This document shows positions 47,636 to 56,563 of a DNA stretch of 64,000 nucleotides, piece after piece. The notes below the pieces were generated by a model. It was given only the letters and a program-made list of their open reading frames with translations. It did no database searches and was not told the DNA's origin. The stretch lies in the NCBI GenBank assembly GCA_013407085.1, contig JACCGJ010000232.1, forward strand, positions 22,507 through 86,506. The letters run 5' to 3'. Position numbers and translations under genes: made by a program. Position 1 is the first letter of the stretch. Each line of letters starts with the position of its first letter. Source of the stretch: Atriophallophorus winterbourni. Lineage: Eukaryota > Platyhelminthes > Trematoda > Plagiorchiida > Microphallidae.

Positions 47636-47712
47636 ACCTGATGAGGACAACCCGCCCAACAGCTAGATTGGTATGCTTGTGTGGGTGAGTGAGCACAGCA
47701 AAATTATCACGA
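47636..47712 (+). repeat. Dispersed repeat family B, copy 3
   Basis: CACACCTGATGAGGACAAC then a diverged middle, then GGGTGAGTGAGCACAGCAAA, matching the end of copy 1 at 33840-33870. The GAAAC element is lost. Confidence 0.45.
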
Positions 47713-48078
47713 TTTGGTACAGCCCCGGTTGTTCATCAAATTTCCTGTGGATATTACAAAATGATTTAGAATTTTTGGGAAGAATGTGAAAATGCATAAC
47801 TCGAGACTCGATGATTGCATAGCAGTTAACAAAAAAAGTTTCATAGAGGAATTCCACTTTTTACACACGTTTTCCCCGAAATACATTGGTATAAACTTGA
47901 GCTCATTAAAGTTGTACCGATAACAAATCCGTTTCAAATTGGCGATTAGCATATGCGAAACCGTTTTCGATACGAGCAAGCAACTCGTGCATCTGATATC
48001 CTCCTCCTTCTATTATTTTAGACAGTTTTTCATTATTATGATCATTGAACAATATATTTTCCAGATTAACTCTATTCA

Positions 48079-48500
48079 AAATTAACAAAGTTATACTTGC
48101 ATGTCACTGTCAAACAGGGTTCGGACGATGACCCACGATGTTCAGATAAAGAATCAAATTGTGATTCTCAAGACGCTGAAATAAACAAATTATTGAAGGA
48201 GAGGGCTAGGTCAAGCGCTCATCACGTTCAACATGACCAACTGATTGTGGCACTCACATCCCCAGCATTTACACTCCACGTTGCTGTCATTAGATGGAGA
48301 GAGTAATCTTAGGTTCAGTGATTCTTGAAACAGTGGTAAAATGCTAAACAAAGTTATACTTGTGTGGTACTGTCAAACAGGGTTCGGACGATGAACCAAG
48401 ATGTTCAAATAAAGAATCACCGTGGGATCCTCAAGAAGCTCAAAATGACCAAATTATTGAAGCGCAAGGGATGTTAGCACCCTAATACTCTATTCACAAT
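48079..48500 (+). repeat. Tandem repeat, about 262-base unit, two copies
   Basis: AACAAAGTTATACTTG followed by ACTGTCAAACAGGGTTCGGA occurs from about 48084 and again from about 48346. The second copy is shortened. Between them sits a family B repeat in minus orientation. Confidence 0.75.
48240..48335 (-). repeat. Dispersed repeat family B, copy 4
   Basis: On the minus strand: AATCACTGAACCTAAGATTA, CTCTCTCCATCTAATGACAG, then GTGGAGTGTAA. Matches copy 2, but the CAGCCAGAAACC part is deleted. Confidence 0.6.
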
Positions 48501-49059
48501 AACTTTTGTAAAGCAAATGATTTATTGCTGTAACTGGTTTACATATACTCGTTTGGGCCCATCAATCGATTAAACCTCGGCTCCAATTGCGCTGCGATTG
48601 CACAGTTAGGAAAATGCACTTATTACTAATTACATAGCAAATCTAGGTTTATAATAAAAATAACTCCGACAATTTACCACCCTTTTCATTGGATTGGATA
48701 TTGTCACCAGTAGTGCATCGTGATGATGAAAACGGCGCTGCGTATCGGTTTTACTGGCCCTAGTTGTGTGCTAAAAACGGAGTTACAAATAGCAATTTGG
48801 GGCTAGGAATCACCTGTTGCCACTCTCTTTTCGTAAAATTAATCTACAGATTCGAACGGAAAGCCAAGTTCTCTAAAGTGTATATGCTGTGGTATCCACT
48901 GGATCTACGATATATTAAATATGAATAAAAAATCCTACATTTTCAAACAAATATTTGATGAAAGCGAAAGTGTTCCTTTTCAATATTTCTCATCAAACTC
49001 TACAATGCAAGGTTTCTACGAAGGCGAACAATTATATTCTAGCTTAACTGATTGACACC

Positions 49060-49335
49060 GGGCACCAAGTAAAGCCTGAAAAGGCGTTCTCAGTCGTGTA
49101 CACATTTTCTCACAAGGTGTCGAGAAGTTGGCTTGAACAGCTTGTAGAAGCTGAGGCGACGGCAATAAAAAAATATTAAAAGCCAAACTTATGCGTTCGT
49201 GGTCGTTCTTTGCCTCGACTAACCTCCAAATTGACCGAACAATTTTATAAACGACACGTGACATTGATTTTGGTTTATTGGTTGATGTTGATCAGATCGA
49301 CATCTATTTTCTCACGCCAGTATTGTAAAGCTTAC
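49060..49335 (+). repeat. Dispersed repeat family C, copy 2
   Basis: Diverged partner of 47145-47430, same orientation, about 1.9 kb away. The minus-strand ORF at 49016-49264 falls inside it. Confidence 0.6.
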
Positions 49336-49909
49336 TAAGGATATTTGGGACGTCAAACTTTACGTAATTATTGATTAAATGAAATTCGTAAAAAATGTCC
49401 CAATTCGTTCACATGAAAGCTTATTTTCATGCAGATTTAGTTTATCAGTTATTGATCATTTGTCAATTTTCTTGCAAAGATGCTGCTACTAAACACGTTT
49501 TATCCAGTACTCGGTCAGGTATTTTCATGAGATTGCTATCCCTAACTTCGATAAAAATTTAAGTTTTCAATAAGCACAAAGTGATAAATAAAGAACTACT
49601 TTTCGACTGGTTAAGTGTTTGACACGTGCTGGCATGAAACGGATTCATGGTAAAAATGCATGAAATCTTTTAGTATCAATAATTTGTGCTGACCTACATT
49701 TCAACTACGGTGTGACCTGATGGGGAAAATTTAACCTTGGAAGAGTTAATTAGATCACGAAACGACTAATGAGCTGATAGTTGATACGAATTTTTAGACA
49801 ATTATTAATTTTGAATTAGACAATAAAAGTCAGCATATCATGTTGAATATAGTTGAACGAATCGTGAGTGTTCGAATTTAGTGCAATCTGGCTACACTTT
49901 CTTTTCTAG

Positions 49910-50124
49910 CTTTGGGGGTCGCTGCGTTGCTGATTGGCATCGTTGTGCGCCTCGGAGCCACTGTATTGGCTGTGCTCCCGGCTAAAATGAACATGAAAGA
50001 AAGATTGTTCGTCGGATTTGCCTGGTTGCCGAAAGCCACTGTGCAAGCTGCAGTTGGACCAGTGGCTTTGGATACAGCGCTCCGTTTGGAATCATCAAAG
50101 GAAGCTGTGGAATATGGTCATTTG
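49910..50124 (+). CDS. SLC9B: SLC9B exon 6: FAWLPKATVQAA region
   Basis: Residues 692-763. Reads LGVAALLIGIVVRLGATVLA, KMNMKERLFVGFAWLPKATV and QAAVGPVALDTALRL. This is nearly the human sequence around ISFAWLPKATVQAAIGSVALDTA. It ends EAVEYGHL before GTGAGT, phase 0. Acceptor CTTTTCTAG. The helix with Lys-Ala-Thr-Val-Gln is conserved across the family. Confidence 0.95.
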
Positions 50125-50637
50125 GTGAGTAACCAATGTGGCTTTGGACCAAGATTTCCTGTTGATTCCAAAGTCAAAGTCAAATTCTTTCTAATAAATT
50201 CCAAACCCCAACGTAGTTCGTTTTTTACTTTCGTTTACCTCCCAATATGTTCAAATTGATTGTTATCTAAGCGATGCCTCGGTTGGGCTTTCGGATAGAG
50301 TGGTTAATGTAACGTCAGGCTGCCTGAACTTCTTAATTTTTAAGGTTTCTAACCGACATTATTCGTACCCAATTGTCAATGACCACGGGCCCCTATTCTC
50401 CTAACCTAAATTAAATGCACTATACTCATGAAAATATCTGTATGAAGTGCACTATTTTCCTCTCGATTTCTCAAAATTAAGAGCATTATTTGTAAATCTG
50501 TCTTATACTGCCATGCGCAAGAACACATCAACCAGCGTGAAATACTTGTTAAAAAAGTGGAAGCTAATTTTTTATTTTGTTGTTGGCCTCCTACGGTCGA
50601 TGACGACCATGGATACACATCACAATCGCATGAATTT
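50125..50637. other. Intron 6, first part
   Basis: Begins GTGAGT. No other coding signal; small ORFs only. Confidence 0.6.
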
Positions 50638-53600
50638 TCATAATCTACAGCTTTTCAAATGACTAAACAGTCCGATTCTGCCACGATAGGCAGAACTTGA
50701 TTGTAGGGCGTCAGTTGCACGCCGGCAGCAAACAAGAATTGTACCTGCTCCTCCACAGCTTGCAGACGACGCTTTACACAATGCCTCCAATGTGACGATC
50801 AACAGCAAGTTCTTCCCCACTCGCGGGGTCAATGCCAAGAGCTTTCACATCTCTTTTACAAACGTTTTGTACTGCAAGTGCGGTCTGCCCAATTGTCGAC
50901 TTCCTGATTTCAACTCACCATGGAGTAGGTCATTCTGTAGACGTGGCCACGTCACCGCCTGTGGCGCTGTCGGAGTAGGCTGAACCTCTTCTGTAGACCA
51001 GCTTTTAAAATCCCTTGACCATTAGTCACTTTGTCCATCCACGATAAATTCAAGATACTATGGATGCTACGCAGATGGCAAGCATTCGTGTTTTGCGTGG
51101 ATGGTCCAGGTTTTACTGCCATACATTAAAGCATTTAGTACGCACGCGCTGTGTACTATCATCTTTGTCTTTACAGTTAACTTGCGGTTACCCCAAACAC
51201 GAGAGTTCAATCGGGACAAAATGCTCTACAAATCCACTCATTAATCTTCGTGTCAAGAGATAGGTTAACCGCAATGTTTGAACCAAGATATGTGAATTGT
51301 TGCACTAATTCAAGCTGACAGTTTCCAACAGTGATGATAGGAGGCGATACAATCCCTTGATCAACGACTTTGCTCTTGCTCATGCTGATTGTTAGCCCAA
51401 AGTATTTGCATGCCGACGAAAAATAGTCCATTAACGACTGGAGGTGTTCTTGCGAGTGAGCAATAATTGCTGCATCGTCGGCAAACAGCAGGTCACGGAT
51501 TAGCACATCCCGTGCCTTGGTTTGTGCTCTCAGTAAGTTCAGGTTGAAAAGCTTGCCATCACTTCGCGTGCGGAGGTTAATGAATTCTGCTCTCGTCCTG
51601 AAAGTGTGCTTCAGAAGCAGAGAAAAGAAAATACCGAAAAGCGTGGAAGCAAGAACACACTCTTGTTTGAAGGCTCGGTGAATTTAAAGGCTCCTGAACT
51701 GCAAACATTAAATTGGACTGAATACTTCATGCTAGAATGAAACGAAATAACGAGTTTGAGCAGTCATGGTGGGCTGCCTATCAGATCAAGACCATCCTTG
51801 CTGACGTATTCGAAAATCTTCGTTGAATCAATAAAAACAGCGTATAATGGTATAAGCTGTTCCCGAAATTTTTGTTGAAGTTGTCTCAGCGGGAAGATCA
51901 TGTCAACGGTTTATCTTACCCTGGGGAACTCACATTGAGATTCACAGTAAACTCTATCAGGCAAAACTTGTAACTGGATCTTTAAGACTTTAGCAAGCAA
52001 TTTTTCCTACAACGATGGAAGATTCCTCTGTAATTGTTGCAGTCGCCTCTATCAACTTTCCTTCCTAAATAGCGTGATGATCTTTGTGTCTCGCAACTCA
52101 TGTGGGACACACTCCTCCTGCCAGCACTGGAGAAGCAAATGGCGAAGAGGCTGTAATAATGCTGCTTTGAAGCATTTTGATGAGTTCAGGTGGAATTCCG
52201 TCGCCATCAGGGGGCCTTCCCATTCAGTAAGCGATCGATTGCCCTATTGAGCTCATCAAAAGTAGGGGGAGTATCTAGATGATTAATGGTTGGCAACCGC
52301 TCAATATTTTCAAGTACATGCGGTAAAACCGTACTGTCCCTGGAGTAGAGAGAAGAGAAGTGCTCTACCCATCTTCCCATCTGTTGAGATTTGTCCACAA
52401 TCGGGTTACCAGATGCAGACTTAATGGAAGCCGTTTTGAGTTTGTTTGGCGTAATGGCTTTCTTGATCCCATCATACATACCGTGAAAATTTCCAGTATA
52501 CGCAGCATTATGCATACTGAGGCTTATTTCAGTCCTATAATCATTTGCACATCGTCTTGCAGTCTCTTGGACCTTATTTCTAGCTGCTCTTAGAAGTAGT
52601 AATTTTTCATCTTTGAACTTTAAGAATGCTGACCGTTTCTCGTCCAGCACAGCAGTCATATCAGAAGCTTTTGCTTCGAACCTGTCGCTCGTTTGAGCTT
52701 TCTTCTGACCCTAAGTTGAAAGTGCGATTCGGCATACGCAGCTTCTTAGTGATTCCCAGTTTTCTGAAGCCGATTCGAGTGGGGTTTACTTGCTGAACTC
52801 GGCTGTGAATGCTTTTGTAAATCGCGCAGCTAGATTTGGTTCGCACATGCGAGTGACGTTTATCCTTGGCCTAGCAGACAATTTGGCGCGGTGAAATCTC
52901 GTCTGGGGAAAATTCAGTTTTGCAAAAACCAGTGAATGGTCAGTTTCGCAGTCTGCGCTTTGATGTAATCTAGTGAGGATTATGCTTCCTAAATTAGTGC
53001 GCCTAACATGAATAAGATCAAGCTGATGGCAATACTTATAGCGAGACCTTATGCTGTGGTTTTGTTCGAAGCAAAGTGTTACTGACACAAAACTGAATTG
53101 TGTCTGAGACGCGTTGTCAATTTTCATTGTTTTTACCTTCTCCGAACCTTCCGATACAGTTTTGCCAATACTTGTAATCTGCACCAACTCTAGCATTGAA
53201 ATCACAAAATACCATTGCACATTTTAGTGCACGTTTATGAGTACTGTTGTGTGGTTATGATAAAAAGCGTCTTTTTTCAGCAGTCGTCGCAGAGAGCGTC
53301 GGCGCATAAACATTGACCAGCGTAATGGTACAAGTAACGCATTTCAGATTTATAGTCAAAATCGGTTCGCTCCCGCTGCTGCTTGGTTCTGCTGCTTTTA
53401 GTAGGCTGATTCGCATGACAAACCCAACTCCATGCAGTCGAGGCTCATCAGAACCCCATACTTCCCAAATCAATGTGTAATCTCTCTCTGTTACCATACC
53501 AGTGTCTGGTAATCGCGCCTCTTGCAGGACAGTAACGTCGACCTTCAGCCTTTTTAGCTCATTGTTATTCACTGCTGATTTTCTTACGCCTCTGATATTC

Positions 53601-53660
53601 GAGACGTCGTCATGAAATCCAGGAATCATGGACCGAACGTTCCAGGTCCCCAGTTTTTAG
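50638..53660 (-). mobile_element. RTE-like LINE, nearly full length, decayed
   Basis: Read on the minus strand: GTWNVRSMIPGFHDD start of the endonuclease near 53650, VTVLQEARLPD, TLVNVYAPTLSATTAEKRRF, a fragmentary second half (FNARVG region; ETDHSLVFAKLNFP), linker (MYDGIKKAITPNKLKTASI; LLNGKAP), damaged RT start, intact catalytic DLLFADDAAIIAHSQEHLQS (51207-51506), and the C-terminal ALQSSSAYRGRIGLFSHLKS at 50640-50700. Several frameshifts and stops. It is the only copy here with the start of the endonuclease. It lies antisense in SLC9B intron 6. Confidence 0.85.
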
Positions 53661-54190
53661 AACTGACCTTTGTTGTTTAGTAATTCGTTTCGCTGGTTGA
53701 TTCATTATCCACGCCCACCCAATGAGAATAGCAGACCGTGGCGAGACGGCACCTTATTGATGGGGGCTGCCCAGCGTGAGGCTGATAGTAGCCGTCCAAT
53801 GAGAAGTGAAAATCTCTCCCACCGTCGGAAGCATCACCAGGCGGCAGTCGAGCCATAGCTTCTAACCTGTATCTGCTTCTTCCCGGTTATTATCCATATA
53901 AGTGGAATGGAGTGTCCTATCCGTTAGTGCGTTGTACAGATACGCCCAGAGCAGTTTATTATGAGAACTAGCTGTTTTATATGCAGCAAGTGCTCCCTCT
54001 CCATGGTATAACTTGAACCAAAGGAACAGCTTCGCCGATATATTGGACAACGATGGCGTCGCAAGAGTTGTTAGTAAAAAGTAGAATACAATTTCGGACT
54101 GCCTAACAGGACTCCGGCTTCGGAATTTTCCCAAAGGTTGACGCCTGAAGACGTTTCCATCATTGGATGTAGCCATAAGGCAGTGTTGGT
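53661..54190 (-). mobile_element. Probable 5' region of the RTE-like LINE
   Basis: G+C-richer sequence directly upstream of the endonuclease start, with a 104-codon minus-strand ORF (53862-54176, beginning MATSNDGNVFRRQPLGKFRS). No second copy is present to confirm that it belongs to the element, so it could also be unrelated flank. No known domain. Confidence 0.4.
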
Positions 54191-55143
54191 TTAAAATAAT
54201 GGTTTTCCTTCCCCCGATAATTATTATAAATGGTTGATAAACTTAGGTCAAATGGCATTTCTAACAGATTTTATTTAACCTGGTGCAACAATATATAGGC
54301 GTGCTTTACATGCGAATCCGGATTGGACAAGATCTGCTGCTGAATTTTAACGAGAGTGAATATAGTCATGCGCTGTTTTGGTTTGTTTGGATTGATCAAA
54401 TTTTCGAATATTTTGATGTCGACGTTACTTATGAGTAGCTTCATAAATCAAAGGTTGCATGTCTACAACGGCTTAGAAGATGAGCGTTTAATAAACGCGC
54501 ATTAATCTGGATACGAATAGAGAATAACTCACGTGTATATCCATCGAATGAACAAGCCCCACAAAGGAATGATATATCGATTTAGTACGACAGTTTGAGC
54601 CTAAAGAAAGACTGAGATTGCTTGCAAATTGTGATTAATATTTTAAATCTCTCAACTATTTCACTTTTGTAATACAATTAATATAACGCGTGTTCTGTTG
54701 CTTCTTTCTGTTCCGTCAATATCGCCTTCCACACTGTTTTTCTGACGTGTCATTATCCTTTTGCTTTACGGACCCTTTTGCTTATTTTGACCTTGATTTA
54801 CTGCGCACAATTTGTCGTAATCTCGATTGCGTGGGACGGTCGGACATCTGAACTTGATTTGATTTTGACTCGTGTACGTAACTTGGTACGTACACGATAT
54901 TGTTTTGACATTGACCCGGATTTTTACCCGGTTGACCCCAATATTGAGGTATTTTACTATATTTTTTGATGCCTCATACAGTACCGTTTTTTCTAGACAA
55001 TCCGCTTTGGGTTCTATATACCTCTGGATTTGCGCGTCACTCAACTTGGGACGTTTCATTGATGGTCAATACAATCAAAATTGTTCATAAAAGAGCAAGT
55101 TTTTTTAGACTATGGATATTTTTTTCTTTTTTATTCATTTCAG
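54191..55143. other. Intron 6, last part; one perfect hairpin
   Basis: Contains the inverted repeat 54871-54896. ORFs of 97 codons (minus, 54766-55059) and 63 codons (plus) overlap here without known homologues. Ends with TTTCATTTCAG. Confidence 0.5.
54871..54896. repeat. Perfect 10-base inverted repeat
   Basis: CGTGTACGTA, loop ACTTGG, TACGTACACG. A strong small hairpin about 250 bases upstream of the last exon. Confidence 0.85.
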
Positions 55144-55367
55144 ATCCTAACCCTGGCTCTGCTATGTGTCCATTTCTGATCGCTGCTGTTCTGATCGCTG
55201 CTCCCCTCGGTGCCATACTTATGCCATTGACCGCGCGTCATTTACTGCAGAAGAATGTGGAGGTGGACGATGTTGACGATTCAAACAACCCTGAACCCAA
55301 TCAAAGTTTGGGTAACATAAGATCCAAAAAATCGGTAAAAGCTGTGGACATGGCCCTTTCGCACTGA
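55144..55367 (+). CDS. SLC9B: SLC9B exon 7: C-terminus with frame break
   Basis: Follows a good acceptor (TTTTATTCATTTCAG). In phase with exon 6 it reads ILTLALLCVHF and stops at the TGA 55177-55179. The human counterpart is VLTVAFLSILITAPIGSLL. In the next frame the homology continues: LIAAPLGAILMPLTARHLLQ, ending in an acidic tail and a stop at 55365. The stretch between contains a 15-base near-duplicate (CTGATCGCTGCTGTT / CTGATCGCTGCTCCC) plus 5 bases, so about 20 extra bases explain the shift. It may be a real disabling allele, a polymorphic indel or an assembly error. Confidence 0.8.
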
Positions 55368-55779
55368 TGTACACCTGCAAATTCTTTGATTTCTTTCCTC
55401 CGATTGCTGACATATGGTCGATTTTTTTAGAAATTCATTTTCGCATGTTGATGCATAATGGATGCATCGAATGTTCTTAAAAATTAGAATTTGATAATCC
55501 TGTTTGTATGGTTTTTAGTCTTTCGGTACAAATTCACCGGATTAGAAATTCTATTACGAAGAGATGATACTGCTTCCTCGTTTGCAGACATTTAAATCAC
55601 TCAAGTATTGATTGGTTTCTAAATACTTCAATTCATGTTTACCTAAATTTATTCTGAGCTTCAAGTATCAAACCAGTTTAAGTGGTTCTATTCAGTCATG
55701 TATTGTCCGCAGACTGTTTGAGGGAAAAACATCCTAATATTTGGAATAATATTTTCTATTAAGCCTGAATTTCTATATA
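55368..55779. other. Downstream of the SLC9B stop
   Basis: Probable 3' untranslated and intergenic sequence. The nearest AATAAA on this strand is at 55907, inside a LINE scrap, so the poly(A) site is not settled. Confidence 0.4.
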
Positions 55780-56240
55780 TTCACAGAACTCGAAATGTGA
55801 TATTTTCATAGCACATTACAAAGTGTTTTACTTGGAACAGACGCATCCTGCCCTTTCTTTACGATGTTGGATTCCCTCCTAACGTAGTTAAAACAAATTG
55901 ACCGCAATAAAATAATCCACATCACAGGTATAGACAATATACCCCTTAAACTGCTGCATAACCAGTACTCCAAATTAGAAATACGGATGTCATGTTTTGT
56001 CATTTAAAATCTGGAAAACTGCACGATTAGTCCAATCTGCAAGAAAATCCAAATATATTAATGTTAGATAGTTTTAATACCAATGTTATCCGAAGTAATG
56101 GAGTCCATCATCGCTCATGCCTTGCGAAACACCTTTGAAAGCAATAAAAAAGCTTAAGTACAACATGTTTTCAGAAAAAATAATCTTGTTCGGCAAACTT
56201 GATGTTAGCTGAATAACTATTTGCTGAACTGCCTTATTGA
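55780..56240 (+). pseudogene. LINE reverse transcriptase fragment
   Basis: The plus-strand translation contains DNIPLKLLHNQYSKLE, then ISPICKK, then LIPMLSEVMESIIAHALRNT and FESNKKA.VQHVFRKNN. These match the first RT motifs of CR1-like proteins (LPVISKVMER....HFESQNLFSPAQHRF). Several stops. It ends next to the putative LTR at 56243. Confidence 0.7.
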
Positions 56241-56242
56241 AT

Positions 56243-56563
56243 TGTTATATTTTACCAGAGTAGAACCCAAGTATGAATTACTCAAATGCTGAACATTGAA
56301 AACTTTTATGCTATTAGTCAATATTGACTAACTAAACACAACACTACGCGTAGCAAGAACAAAGGCAGAACTTTCAGGCTAATGAGCTTTACCGTCTCTG
56401 ACCAAAAGGCCGTTTAGGCTTCAGGTCATCTGTATTTATACACTGTTTCTGGCGAAACACAATATGGCTGACAAATGGACCAATCAGAATCGAAAATCAT
56501 AAATTCATAGGGTTTTAAAGTTTATAATAAGTTGTTGAGAAAAATAATAATAGTTCCTCAACA
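56243..56563 (-). repeat. Probable LTR of the Ty3/gypsy element
   Basis: Read on the minus strand it begins TGTTGAGGAAC directly after the purine-rich AGGGGAGG-type tract (complement of 56564-56578, CTCCCCTTTTGAG), contains a TATAAATACA box (complement of 56431-56440), and can end in AACA at 56243, giving TGTT...AACA ends over 321 bases. There is no second LTR in the window, so the left end is provisional. Confidence 0.55.

Larger units (their letters stand above)
46761..49909. other. Intron 5, last part; repeats, no gene
   Basis: Holds repeat family C (two copies), family B (two copies) and a tandem repeat (48079-48500). ORFs at 47663-48088 (minus) and 48097-48306 lie in these repeats and are not considered genes. 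Confidence 0.55.
24671..55367 (+). other. SLC9B: SLC9B (NHA)-type Na+/H+ exchanger gene, whole span
   Basis: Seven coding exons with matching phases (1, 2, 0, 1, 1, 0) and GT-AG borders at every intron. The product is a CPA2-family cation/proton antiporter related to human SLC9B1/SLC9B2, a multi-pass membrane protein exchanging Na+ or Li+ for H+ across the plasma membrane or organelle membranes. The joined model is 763 codons to the end of exon 6, and about 830 if the last exon is read in its homologous frame. Human SLC9B2 is about 540 residues; the excess sits in the N-terminus, the exon 2 loop and the exon 4-5 loop. Introns are 12.8, 0.7, 2.9, 0.5, 6.3 and 5.0 kb, and the long ones contain LINEs. 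Earlier coding exons cannot be excluded. Confidence 0.9.
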
